From contig JAVBSY010000147.1 of the NCBI GenBank assembly GCA_031556475.1, positions 1-28,893 of the forward strand: a stretch of DNA of 28,893 nucleotides, read 5' to 3'. A program made the position numbers and the translations under genes. Within the stretch, counting starts at the first letter, position 1, and each line of letters begins with the position of its first letter. This document shows, in pieces, positions 7,590 to 15,449 of this stretch. The DNA is from Azoarcus sp031556475. Its GTDB lineage: Bacteria > Pseudomonadota > Gammaproteobacteria > Burkholderiales > Rhodocyclaceae. Below the pieces are notes generated by a model. It was not told the origin of the DNA, did no database searches, and saw only the letters and a list, made by a program, of their open reading frames with translations.

Positions 7590-8534
7590 GTGGAAAAGAA
7601 GGCCGAGATTTTATTCGTCGATGACGAAGAGCGGATCGTCAGTCTGCTTCGCATGATGTTTCGCGGTAAATACAAGGTGCATACGGCGACCTCAGGGCAG
7701 CAGGCACTCGAATGCATCGCCAGGAACAAGATCGACGTCATCGTCAGCGATCAGCGCATGCCGGAAATGCAGGGAATCGAGTTGCTTTCCGAAGTGCGCA
7801 GGCGCTCGCCGGCGACCATGCGCATATTGCTGACGGGTTATTCCGATCTGGCGGCGATCACCGGTTCGGTGAACGACGGGGAGGTTTTCCGCTTCATCAA
7901 CAAGCCGTGGGATCAGGACGACATCAAGCGCATCATCGACGAGGCGGCGCAGGCCGCACAGGCTTCCGAGGCCGCTTCGACGCTTGCCGCGCGGCAGGAT
8001 GAAACCGTGCTGGACTTGTCTGGCGAGCATTCCTCCGTGCTGGTGATCGACGACAACGCGAGCGACCGGCAGGCCATGGCCCGGGTGCTTGGGGATTTGT
8101 TCATGGTCTATACCGCACCGGATATTCCCACCGCGCTCAAGCTGCTCGAGGAAAGGGATATCGGCGTGATCGTGTCTGAGGCGCGCGTCAAGGGTAGGGA
8201 CGTGGGGGAATTGCTGAGCATCCTGAAACGGCATTACCCGCTGCTTACGACCGTGATGCTGACCAACTCGGTGGATTCGGACCTGATCATTCGCTTGATC
8301 AATCGCGCGCAGATATTCCGCTTTGCGCCCAAACCCGTTCGCGTGGCTTCGTTCCGCCTGGCGGTGGCGGCTGCCATGCGCGAGCACAAGCGTTTCCAGA
8401 TGCACCCCGATCTGATGCAGCGCCACCGTGTCGCGGCATCTCCGGAGGTCGAGGATGCCGCGCTGGTGTCTCGTATCGCATCGGGCCTGTCGCGCATGCG
8501 CGCGCGCTTCGCGCGCTTGCTGGGCGCAGCGTAG
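7590..8534 (+). CDS. Response regulator with two receiver domains, the second degenerate
   Basis: A 314-residue protein with tandem receiver domains and no DNA-binding or catalytic output domain that I can see. The first receiver has V-D-D-E, phospho-acceptor Asp54 (V-S-D-Q-R-M-P) and Lys105 (N-K-P-W). The second (about 149-260) keeps the acidic pair D154/D155 and Lys248 (A-P-K-P), but the phospho-acceptor is Glu197 (V-S-E-A-R-V), which may mimic permanent phosphorylation. The C-terminal ~50 residues are basic. The start is a GTG at 7590 after GGAGGG; no ATG fits. It is 39 bp after the kinase, in the same operon, and so is probably its target. Confidence 0.88.
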   Translation: MEKKAEILFVDDEERIVSLLRMMFRGKYKVHTATSGQQALECIARNKIDVIVSDQRMPEMQGIELLSEVRRRSPATMRILLTGYSDLAAITGSVNDGEVFRFINKPWDQDDIKRIIDEAAQAAQASEAASTLAARQDETVLDLSGEHSSVLVIDDNASDRQAMARVLGDLFMVYTAPDIPTALKLLEERDIGVIVSEARVKGRDVGELLSILKRHYPLLTTVMLTNSVDSDLIIRLINRAQIFRFAPKPVRVASFRLAVAAAMREHKRFQMHPDLMQRHRVAASPEVEDAALVSRIASGLSRMRARFARLLGAA

Positions 8535-8552
8535 TCGTTTGCGTTTTTTCTT

Positions 8553-8942
8553 TCAGCGCATCAGATGCGCGCCGCGCGCCTCCAGCAATTCCCGTAGCAC
8601 CGACCGGTGGCAGTGGTTTTCGTCGGCACAATAGCAGCCGATGGAAAACGCTGTCTGGTGGGATAGCGCGGCCAGCAGATCGAGCAGATGGCTGGCCGAG
8701 GGTGCGTTCATTTCCGTACGGAATTTTCGCAGGAATGCGCCCCAGGCTTTTTCGTCCTGTGCCGCCTTGCCCTCCGCCATCAGTTCCGCGCTGGGCGAGA
8801 GCATCGGTAGCCAGACATCGTAGAAATCCCTGCTTGCATATTCGGTTTTCGGTACACCGCGCGGCGGGCGGCGTACCGTGCCCAGACGCAGGCCTTCGCC
8901 GGTACTGCGCGGCGTACCGAGTTGCACGATATGGAGGGGCAT
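8553..8942 (-). CDS. DUF488-family protein
   Basis: A 129-residue cytoplasmic protein of the DUF488 family. It shows the usual N-terminal I-V-Q-L-G-T-P-R and the C-terminal G-C-Y-C-A-D-E-N-H-C-H-R-S-V-L motif with conserved Cys and His. The family's function is not established. AGGA lies seven bases before the ATG at 8942. It is convergent with the response regulator gene (ends 18 bp apart) and downstream of sodC on the same strand, but a terminator-like hairpin (9048-9069) separates it from sodC. Confidence 0.82.
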   Translation of the reverse strand: MPLHIVQLGTPRSTGEGLRLGTVRRPPRGVPKTEYASRDFYDVWLPMLSPSAELMAEGKAAQDEKAWGAFLRKFRTEMNAPSASHLLDLLAALSHQTAFSIGCYCADENHCHRSVLRELLEARGAHLMR

Positions 8943-9047
8943 GGGCAGTCCTGAACTGTGGTCTGTGCGCCCGAATGCGCTACACCGACGGCGGCAGGCA
9001 AGCGCCAGATTGCCGACAATGCAGGGAAAAAACCGGGCGCCGTGCAG

Positions 9048-9069
9048 CCGGCCGGCTTTCGCCGGCCGG
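9048..9069 (-). terminator. Terminator-like hairpin downstream of sodC
   Basis: Two 9-bp arms (CCGGCCGGC at 9048-9056 and GCCGGCCGG at 9061-9069) enclose a loop that reads GAAA on the minus strand. A run of six Ts on the minus strand follows about 16 bases later, so it could stop transcription of sodC, though the distance to the T-run is long. Confidence 0.55.
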
Positions 9070-9086
9070 TCGAGTGCGGGGAAGTA

Positions 9087-9614
9087 TCAGCGCCGCGTGA
9101 TCACGCCGCAGGCGACGCGGCCGCCGGAGTTGCCAGTGGGCTGGGTCTTGAAGTCGTCCGGGGCCGCGTGGACGATCAGGCCGCGGCCGATGATGGAGTT
9201 TGCGCCTTCGCCCAGGGTCACGCCATGCAAGGTCGTGCTCAAGGTCGCGTTGCCTTGCGCGTCGGCGATCAGCATCGGCATGTCGCCAAGGTGATGCGCG
9301 GCCTGATCGGGCGAGCCGTGCGGTTGGCTGGTGGGGTTGAAGTGGCCGCCGGCGCTGGTCGCATCCGGGGCGCTGCAATCGCCTTTCTCGTGGATATGGA
9401 AACCGTGGCTGCCAGGGGTAAGGCCGCTCACTCGCGCGTCGAGCCGTACCGTGTCACCGGCTTGCGTGATCGTGACGGTGCCGTGGGTATTGTTGCCTTT
9501 GGTGGGAGACAGCATGGCTTCGGCGGAGGCGCCGCTCGAATACGGCGAGGTGTTGCAGCCTGCGATCAAGGCGGCGAGCGTCAGGGTGGCGGCGAACAGG
9601 GTCGGACGATTCAT
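9087..9614 (-). CDS. sodC: Periplasmic Cu/Zn superoxide dismutase, lipoprotein
   Basis: A 175-residue SodC. The leader ends in L-I-A-G-C (Cys20), a lipobox, so the protein should be membrane-anchored. Metal ligands are in place: His73 and His75 (G-F-H-I-H), bridging His91 (G-G-H-F-N-P), His99, His108 and Asp111 (H-H-L-G-D-M-P), His149 (L-I-V-H-A). Cys80 (K-G-D-C) and Cys169 (V-A-C-G-V-I) form the family disulphide. It removes superoxide in the periplasm. AAGGAG precedes the ATG at 9614 at good spacing; the frame stays open upstream to 9695 but that part has no signal-peptide logic. Confidence 0.96.
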   Translation of the reverse strand: MNRPTLFAATLTLAALIAGCNTSPYSSGASAEAMLSPTKGNNTHGTVTITQAGDTVRLDARVSGLTPGSHGFHIHEKGDCSAPDATSAGGHFNPTSQPHGSPDQAAHHLGDMPMLIADAQGNATLSTTLHGVTLGEGANSIIGRGLIVHAAPDDFKTQPTGNSGGRVACGVITRR

Positions 9615-9685
9615 GGTGGTACTCCTTCTTGTGGGAGGGGAAAACCAGTCTACCTTAGGCCGAATGGAGGAGCCGCGCTTGCGCG

Positions 9686-9705
9686 CCTTCCCCATAGGGG
9701 GAAGG
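9686..9705. repeat. Stem-loop between sodC and the upstream gene
   Basis: CCTTCCCC (9686-9693) pairs with GGGGAAGG (9698-9705) around a 4-base loop. No T-tract follows on either strand, so it is not a standard terminator; it may stabilise or process mRNA. Confidence 0.4.
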
Positions 9706-9758
9706 GCGGATCGCTCGACGCTTCGCGTGGGCCGGTGCCGCGTGGTTCCGGCCGGCCG

Positions 9759-10250
9759 TCAACGCGCGGCCACAGCGGGGCTATCCTCGTCGCAGCTTGT
9801 CAGCCGCCGAAACTCGAAGCCGCGCGGCGCTGCACGGCGGAGCGCGACCGAGTGCGGGATCGTCATGGCGAAGGCTTGTTCGGTGTTGGTGACATTCCAC
9901 GCGAGTTGGTCGCCGTTATCGGTGATGGTCGCTTCTATCGGCACGTTGTTGTGCGCGCTGACCAGACTGACCGTCAGCGTCGTGCCGGAATCGTCCAGCT
10001 TCCCGTATACCGTGGGTTTGCGTTCATCTTTCCAGCCCCAGTCGACTTTTTCCCTCTGGCGTGCGGTGCCATAGTGAAACCCGCAAACGGTGTTGCCTTG
10101 CTGGATCAGATAGACGTTGAATTCGTCGGAAATGCTCGCGATTGCGTTGCGGTTGGGAAAGTCGATGTGCCAGACGCCGGAGAAGTCGGCGACGGCATAT
10201 GTGGGCAGGGCGAGGGCGAGGGCGACGAGAAATCGATGCGGTTTGTTCAT
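9759..10250 (-). CDS. Secreted protein of unknown function
   Basis: A 163-residue protein with an N-terminal signal peptide (cleavage near T-Y-A-V-A-D). The mature part starts F-S-G-V-W-H-I-D-F and is rich in short beta-like stretches (G-K-L-D-D-S-G-T-T-L-T-V-S-L), resembling small beta-sandwich or lipocalin-type periplasmic proteins. No family is recognised. Its ATG overlaps the stop of the upstream gene by four bases (ATGA at 10247-10250), so the two are translationally coupled and probably work together. Confidence 0.75.
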   Translation of the reverse strand: MNKPHRFLVALALALPTYAVADFSGVWHIDFPNRNAIASISDEFNVYLIQQGNTVCGFHYGTARQREKVDWGWKDERKPTVYGKLDDSGTTLTVSLVSAHNNVPIEATITDNGDQLAWNVTNTEQAFAMTIPHSVALRRAAPRGFEFRRLTSCDEDSPAVAAR

Positions 10251-10651
10251 GATGGTTGGGCATCAAAATGCCGTTGCGTGGCGGTGGGTCGAGTGGGGGC
10301 TGGGTTCTGTTTCCGCAGTGCTTCCCAAACCTTTTCAATGATGATCTGAGATGCGCTGTCCGGATGGCAGGGCTTGCCGCAGGCGGATTCGATCAGTTGC
10401 TTGTTGCCGCGCCACAGCCCGTAATAGTTACGGATGCCGGTGCCCCAGCCGGAATGAAAACGGATGAGGTCTTCTCGCGGGGTGTTTCGGATGTGTTCTT
10501 TGTCTTCCGGCGAAAGCCGTGCGATGAGATCGGACACGACGCCGTCGACGGTTGTCGGCCATGCGTCCGGCCCGAGCACGTCTTCCTGCGCCGTGGCGAA
10601 GCGGGGGACGAGTAGATAAACCAGCGCCAAGGCAAACAGCAAGCGCTTCAT
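10247..10651 (-). CDS. Secreted DUF6794-like protein
   Basis: A 134-residue protein with a clear signal peptide (cleavage after F-A-T-A). The mature part has W-P-T-T-V-D-G-V-V, L-S-P-E-D-K-E, F-H-S-G-W-G-T-G-I-R-N-Y-Y-G-L-W-R-G-N and P-D-S-A-S-Q-I-I-I, matching my memory of the DUF6794 pattern. The function is unknown. Two cysteines in A-C-G-K-P-C could form a disulphide. It is the first gene of a minus-strand pair with the next secreted protein. GAGGA lies somewhat far (11 bases) from the ATG at 10651. Confidence 0.75.
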   Translation of the reverse strand: MKRLLFALALVYLLVPRFATAQEDVLGPDAWPTTVDGVVSDLIARLSPEDKEHIRNTPREDLIRFHSGWGTGIRNYYGLWRGNKQLIESACGKPCHPDSASQIIIEKVWEALRKQNPAPTRPTATQRHFDAQPS

Positions 10652-10846
10652 TGTTTGCGCATCCTCTTCATGTGCCAGGTCGATCCTGGGATGAATTGGT
10701 TAATGGTACTGCGGCTGCGGGGAAATGGGGGGAATGAAAACAGTCCTCTCTGTGTACTGGATTACGGCTGTACCGCATTGGTATGTGGTATGCAGTCTTG
10801 ATTCCCTGGCGTGCGGCCTTGAGTGTCTCGAGTAGGTGGTTCCGAA

Positions 10847-12361
10847 TCAAACGATAGGCGTGACGTCCGCCGGCGCCGAGTCGGCTATCCCAGCCAGACG
10901 GGCGATGGCGTCCTCGATACTGCCGGGCTCAAGGGCGGCGTAGCCCAGCAGCAGCACGCACTCGTTGAGGGCGGCGCAGGTTTCAACCGCACAGGCGCTT
11001 TCGACCAGGGTGTAGACGCGTACGCCGCGATGCAGTGCAGCGCGAACGATCTCGTGCGCAGAGGACACATGGGGCGGCAGGTGCAGGGCGATGTGCATTC
11101 CGGCGCGTTTGCCGCTGATGGCGCAATCCTTTCCGAACAACGTGGACAGGCCGGCGATGAGGCAGTCACGCTGTTCGCGGTAGCGCTTGCGCAGCCCGTG
11201 CAGATGTCGCGCGTAATCGTTGTTTTCGAAGAAATGCGCCATGACGGCCTGGTCGAGACTGGGGCAGCCGTTGTTGAGAAGGGCTTTGCGCCGCGTCATG
11301 TCTTCGACCAGGTCGGGCGGGCAGACCATGTATCCCAGCCGCAGCCCTGGCCCCAGGACCTTGGAAAAAGTGCCCAGGTGGATGACGCTGCGTCCGTCGA
11401 GCGCCATGAGCGAGGGCAGTGGCGCTTCTTCGTAGCGGAAGTCGCCGTCGTAGTCGTCTTCCACGATGTAGGCGCCGCTTTTTTCCGCCCAGGCGAGCAG
11501 GGCCCGGCGGCGTTTCATCGACAGCGTGTAGCCGAGCGGGTACTGGTGCGAGGGGGTGACATAGGCCAGTTGAGCCGGCTGCGCCGGGAGCGCATCGGTG
11601 CATAAGCCTTCGTTGTCCACGCCGACACAGAAAATCCGCGCACGGTGCAGTTTCAGCAGGTTGTAGAAACCGGAGTAGCAGGGCGCCTCGGCGATGGCGG
11701 CGCTGTCGGGGGTCAGGAAGTGCGCGGCCAGGAGACTGAGGGCTTCCTGGATGCCGGCGACGACGATGACTTGTTCGGGTTCGACGCGGATCGCCTTGGC
11801 TGCGCCGAGGTAGTCGGCGATGTGCATGCGTAGCGCCCAGAGGCCGCAGGCCGGGGCGTATTCGGTCATCGATTGGCGGCCCGGCGCGTGGCGCAGCAGT
11901 TCGCCGCTCAAGCGGCTCCAGAGTCGGTATGGGAAGGCGTTGGGGGATGGGCGGCCGACCTTGAAGTCGTGGCGGATCGGTTTGGTGGGGGGCGCGATGT
12001 GTACGCCGGATTCCTGGCACAGCCAGTCGGACGCGGGCTCTTTGGCCGGGTGGCGCTGCACGGGGGTGGCCGGGAGAGCCGGGGGGCTGGCGACGAAAGT
12101 GTTGCAGTCCGCGGCGACGAAGAAACCGCGCCCGCGCTCGCCGCGGATGAGTCCGGCACTGTCGAGCTTGTCGAAGGCGCCGAGGACGGTGTTTTTCGAG
12201 ACGTCGAGCGCGCGCGCCATTTCCGCCAGCGAAGGCAGGCGGTCTCCTGGTTTGAGCAGGCCGTCGAGGATGAATTGCTTGATCTGGTCGACGATCTGCG
12301 CCTGGTAGGGCGCCGCCGATCCGCGATCGATCCGTAGTGGCAGGGCGATGGAGGCCGGCAT
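10847..12361 (-). CDS. MocR-type GntR regulator with aminotransferase-like domain
   Basis: A 504-residue protein of the MocR/PdxR subfamily. Residues ~20-80 form a GntR winged helix (L-P-S-L-A-E-M-A-R-A-L-D-V-S-K-N-T-V). The rest is a fold-type I aminotransferase domain; the PLP lysine is Lys334 in G-T-F-S-K-V-L-G-P-G-L-R-L-G-Y, and E-D-D-Y-D-G-D-F-R-Y holds the aspartate that contacts the PLP ring nitrogen. Such proteins sense PLP or amino compounds and often act on a divergent gene. Here the divergent gene is the c/d1 cytochrome, with 200 bp between. AAGGGA precedes the ATG at 12361. The effector is unknown. Confidence 0.92.
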   Translation of the reverse strand: MPASIALPLRIDRGSAAPYQAQIVDQIKQFILDGLLKPGDRLPSLAEMARALDVSKNTVLGAFDKLDSAGLIRGERGRGFFVAADCNTFVASPPALPATPVQRHPAKEPASDWLCQESGVHIAPPTKPIRHDFKVGRPSPNAFPYRLWSRLSGELLRHAPGRQSMTEYAPACGLWALRMHIADYLGAAKAIRVEPEQVIVVAGIQEALSLLAAHFLTPDSAAIAEAPCYSGFYNLLKLHRARIFCVGVDNEGLCTDALPAQPAQLAYVTPSHQYPLGYTLSMKRRRALLAWAEKSGAYIVEDDYDGDFRYEEAPLPSLMALDGRSVIHLGTFSKVLGPGLRLGYMVCPPDLVEDMTRRKALLNNGCPSLDQAVMAHFFENNDYARHLHGLRKRYREQRDCLIAGLSTLFGKDCAISGKRAGMHIALHLPPHVSSAHEIVRAALHRGVRVYTLVESACAVETCAALNECVLLLGYAALEPGSIEDAIARLAGIADSAPADVTPIV

Positions 12362-12460
12362 GGCAATTCCCTTGGTCGAGGCTGAATGAGGTGATGGACG
12401 CCGGCGGGTGCCTGTCGTTCATCGACCCGTTCTTTTCAGGATTATCTCCCTTCTGGCTGC

Positions 12461-12475
12461 ATGGGCTTTACCCAT
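12461..12475. promoter_or_regulatory. Small palindrome ATGGG-N5-CCCAT in the MocR/c-d1 intergenic region
   Basis: Symmetric arms flank CTTTA. On the minus strand a GATAAT -10 candidate (12441-12446) lies 17-18 bp downstream, so the palindrome would overlap the -35 region of the regulator gene. Possible autoregulatory operator; weak evidence. Confidence 0.25.
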
Positions 12476-12561
12476 CGCGCGGCACAAAGCGTACCTAAAC
12501 ACGGTTTGCGCGCATGCGCATAGTGCAACTGGTTCGATCAATAGCCTCAAGGGAGGTCGTG

Positions 12562-14136
12562 ATGTCATCCAGGGTTGCTGTTTCCATCCGTTTTTCTCTT
12601 TCCGTTGCGCTGGCGCTGGGCTGTTCGGTGGCGTTCGCCGCCAGTGAGGGCGCAGATGCGCACGGTGAAAAACTGTTTCTTGAAAATTGCGCGGTTTGCC
12701 ATGGCGCCGATCGCGGCGGCTACATTGCGCCGGCGCTGACGCGCGAACGCCTGGTTCAGAGCGAGGCGGCGCTGCGCGGCACGATGATGACGGGGATTGC
12801 CGATACGCTGATGCCGCCTTTTGCCGGGCGCCTGTCCGACGACGATTTGCGCACGCTGGCACATCTGGTGAAAACGCAGCCGAAGGCGGAATACACCTGG
12901 GGCATGGAGGAGATCGCAAAGAGCGTGCAGGTGCTCGAAGACGAAAAAAATCTTCCCGCCAAGCCGACGTATGTGATCGATTCGGTGTACGACCTGATGG
13001 CCGTCGTGGCCCGTGGCCGCTATGGGAAGACGCGCGGCAAGGATGGGTCGAAGCTGGTGTTCTTCGACGGCAAGCGTAACAAGGTGGTCGGGGAGATCAT
13101 CGTCGATGCGCCGCATATCATCGATTTCAGTCCGGTCGACGAGCGCTGGGCCTGGCTCAAGACCGACATGGGCGAGGTGCTGAAGATCGATCTTTATTCG
13201 CTGAAAGTGGTTCGCAAGGCCAAGGTCGGCCTGACCGGGCCGAGCATCGCGCTTTCCGCCGACGGCAAATGGCTGGCGGTGGGTTCGTTCGTGCCCAACA
13301 GCGTGGTGATCATGAAGGCCGATACGCTCGAGCCGGTGAAGTACATGAGCCTGGAAGGCGAGGATCCGGACGGGAAGGTCGTCAAATCGGCGGGTGGCCC
13401 GATCGTCGGCAGCCGGATCAACAACAAGTTCGCGATTTCGCTGCGTCAGGCCGGGCAGATCTGGATTGTCGATCCTGACCGGTCCGGCATGCCGGTGACG
13501 AAGCTAGGCAAGGTCGGACGCATGCTGCACGACACGTTCCTGTCGTCGGACGGACGTTATTCGATGGTCGCCGCTTATGACGACAACAAGGTCGTTGCAA
13601 TAGACCTGAAGAACGACAAGGTGGTGCGGGATATTCCGGTCGGCTGCCAGCCTCACCTGGGTTCGGGCGCCATCATCCGGGTCGGGCAGCGGGAGCTGGC
13701 CTTCGGCACCAACATCGGCAGTTGCGACCTGGGCGACGTCGTGAGCGTCTGGGATATGAAGGATTTCTCGCTGGTCAAGAACATCCCGGTCGCCGGCCCG
13801 ACCGAATCGCCGGCGGCGCATCCCGATGCGCCTTATGTCGCCGTCGATATCGTCAGCAAGGATCGCAGGGCTTCGACGATTCAACTGATCGACAAGAATA
13901 CGCTGGAGGTCGCCAAGACGCTGGAGGTCGGCGGGCATGCCTTCTTCCCGGAGTACAACCGCGCGGGCGATTTTCTCTATGTCAGCGCTGGTTACTACGG
14001 CGATCGGGTGCGTATTTACGACAGCAAGACGTTGGAGCTGGTCGCCGAGCAGAAGGTGGAAAGCCCCGCTGGAATTTTCTCGCGGGCGCGCACGCGCTGG
14101 TTGACGGTCGGGTTGCCGGACTCGCGCCCGTTCTGA
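12562..14136 (+). CDS. NirN-like protein: cytochrome c domain fused to d1-haem propeller
   Basis: A 524-residue periplasmic protein. After a signal peptide (to about A-F-A-A) comes a cytochrome c domain with C-A-V-C-H (43-47) and probable axial Met84 (M-P-P-F-A-G), then an eight-bladed d1-type propeller. His185 (D-A-P-H-I-I-D) matches the proximal d1 ligand of NirS; His323 (M-L-H-D) and His365 (C-Q-P-H-L-G) match its two distal-pocket histidines. Overall it is closer to NirN, the last enzyme of haem d1 synthesis (dihydro-d1 dehydrogenase), than to nitrite reductase NirS. The start at 12562 has GGGAGG just upstream; an upstream ATG at 12514 lacks one. It leads a cluster with a small cytochrome and a uroporphyrinogen-III methyltransferase. 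A NirS-like or new role cannot be excluded. Confidence 0.85.
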   Translation: MSSRVAVSIRFSLSVALALGCSVAFAASEGADAHGEKLFLENCAVCHGADRGGYIAPALTRERLVQSEAALRGTMMTGIADTLMPPFAGRLSDDDLRTLAHLVKTQPKAEYTWGMEEIAKSVQVLEDEKNLPAKPTYVIDSVYDLMAVVARGRYGKTRGKDGSKLVFFDGKRNKVVGEIIVDAPHIIDFSPVDERWAWLKTDMGEVLKIDLYSLKVVRKAKVGLTGPSIALSADGKWLAVGSFVPNSVVIMKADTLEPVKYMSLEGEDPDGKVVKSAGGPIVGSRINNKFAISLRQAGQIWIVDPDRSGMPVTKLGKVGRMLHDTFLSSDGRYSMVAAYDDNKVVAIDLKNDKVVRDIPVGCQPHLGSGAIIRVGQRELAFGTNIGSCDLGDVVSVWDMKDFSLVKNIPVAGPTESPAAHPDAPYVAVDIVSKDRRASTIQLIDKNTLEVAKTLEVGGHAFFPEYNRAGDFLYVSAGYYGDRVRIYDSKTLELVAEQKVESPAGIFSRARTRWLTVGLPDSRPF

Positions 14137-14201
14137 ATGCCGGGTTTCCCCGTTTTCTCCGTGCTCCGCACGTCACATTCCAGAACCAGAAAGGTATTGC
14201 A

Positions 14202-14522
14202 ATGAATACGATCCGATTTTCCATGCTTGCGGCGGTGTTGCTGCTGGGCACGGCGAATGTCCACGCCGCCGGGGCACCGGGTGCCAAGGCTGCGGAATTG
14301 TTGTCCCTGTGCGCCACGTGCCACGGCATCGACGGTATCAGCAGCGTCGATGTCCAGCCGAATCTGGCCGGGCAGAAGAAGGCTTATCTCATCAAGCAGT
14401 TGCAGGATTTCCGTCGCAAGGAACGGGTGAACGAGGTGATGGCGCCGATGGCCGAACCGCTCGACGATGCGGCGATCGAGGAACTGGCGGAGTATTTTTC
14501 CTCGAGGCCCGCGGCGAACTAG
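14202..14522 (+). CDS. Small periplasmic cytochrome c (c553/NirC type)
   Basis: A 106-residue monohaem cytochrome with signal peptide (cleavage near V-H-A-A), haem site C-A-T-C-H (37-41) and a likely axial Met in E-V-M-A-P-M-A. The pattern N-L-A-G-Q-K-K-A-Y-L-I-K-Q-L is typical of the c553/c4-like class. AAAGG lies eight bases before the ATG at 14202. It is 65 bp after the c/d1 gene, so it is the likely electron acceptor or donor for that protein, as NirC/NirM are in denitrifiers. Confidence 0.9.
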   Translation: MNTIRFSMLAAVLLLGTANVHAAGAPGAKAAELLSLCATCHGIDGISSVDVQPNLAGQKKAYLIKQLQDFRRKERVNEVMAPMAEPLDDAAIEELAEYFSSRPAAN

Positions 14523-14531
14523 TAGCGCTTG

Positions 14532-14557
14532 CCGCCACCGCGAAACAGCGGTGGCGG
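14532..14557 (+). repeat. Strong stem-loop between cytochrome c and methyltransferase genes
   Basis: A perfect 9-bp stem (CCGCCACCG at 14532-14540, CGGTGGCGG at 14549-14557) with an 8-base loop. There is no T-run, so it may mark mRNA processing or differential stability within the operon rather than termination. Confidence 0.5.
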
Positions 14558-14585
14558 TTCCCTTTCCCTTCCGATGGAGGCCGAC

Positions 14586-15449
14586 ATGGCGGCGGTGGTG
14601 AATCTGCAAGCGCAAAGTGCGCCGGAGCGGTTTGGCAAGGTATGGCTGGTGGGCGCCGGGCCGGGCGATCCGGAACTGCTGACGCTGAAGGCGGTGCGCG
14701 CGCTCGGTGCCGCCGATCTGATACTAATCGACGATCTGGCCAATCCGGCGGTGCTCGATTTCGCGCCCGCGCACGCGGTCGTTCGCCATGTCGGCAAGCG
14801 CGGCGGGTGTCGTTCCACTGCGCAGGGCGAGATCCACGGCATGATGGCGCGTGCTGCGCTGAACGGCAGAAACGTCGTTCGCCTGAAGGGTGGTGACCCG
14901 ATGATTTTCGGTCGTGGGCATGAGGAGGTTCGGTATCTGCGCGCGCTCGGGATCGAAACCGAAGTGGTCAACGGGCTGACCGCGGGCATGGCGGCGGCCA
15001 CCAGCGCCGGTATTCCGCTGACCGACCGCAGCTGTTGCCACGGCGTCACGTTCGTTACCGCACATACCCAGGAAGAAGGCGCGCCCGACTGGGCTGCGCT
15101 GATTGGCGGCGGGACGACCCTGGTCATCTACATGGGCATGGGATGCATCGCCACGGTTGGCGACGGCCTGCTGCGCGCCGGCATGGCGGGGACGATGCCG
15201 GCCGCCATCGTTGCCTCGGCCAGCCTGCCGCAAGAGCGCATCGCATACTGCTCCCTTGCCACCCTGGTGGCGACGGCGCGGCGCGAGAAGTTTTCCAGCC
15301 CCGCCATCATCATCGTCGGTCGGGTTGCGGCGCTGGCGGATCGCATCGGGCAGACGCCGCTGGAACCGGATGTCCGCGCGGCAGTCGGCACCTTCACTGG
15401 TCGTGCAGTTGGTATTTCTGGATCAGCCGATAGGCATGGCGTTCGCTGA
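14586..15449 (+). CDS. Uroporphyrinogen-III C-methyltransferase (CobA/NirE type)
   Basis: A 287-residue SAM-dependent enzyme that makes precorrin-2 from uroporphyrinogen III, the branch point to sirohaem, cobalamin and haem d1. Motifs: V-G-A-G-P-G-D-P-E-L-L-T (22-33), the V-V-R-L-K-G-G-D-P-M-I-F-G-R-G signature (98-111) and T-S-A-G-I-P-L-T-D-R. It is the methyltransferase domain alone, without the dehydrogenase/ferrochelatase part of CysG. GGAGG sits five bases before the ATG at 14586. Next to a NirN-like gene it probably serves haem d1 synthesis (NirE role). Its last 56 bp overlap the 3' end of the sigma-54 regulator gene on the other strand, and its final ~14 residues look unlike the family. 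Confidence 0.93.
   Translation: MAAVVNLQAQSAPERFGKVWLVGAGPGDPELLTLKAVRALGAADLILIDDLANPAVLDFAPAHAVVRHVGKRGGCRSTAQGEIHGMMARAALNGRNVVRLKGGDPMIFGRGHEEVRYLRALGIETEVVNGLTAGMAAATSAGIPLTDRSCCHGVTFVTAHTQEEGAPDWAALIGGGTTLVIYMGMGCIATVGDGLLRAGMAGTMPAAIVASASLPQERIAYCSLATLVATARREKFSSPAIIIVGRVAALADRIGQTPLEPDVRAAVGTFTGRAVGISGSADRHGVR

Noticed and set aside
12528..12541. FNR-like half site (ATCAA) before the c/d1 gene
   Set aside because: Only the right half fits; the left half ACTGG does not match TTGAT.
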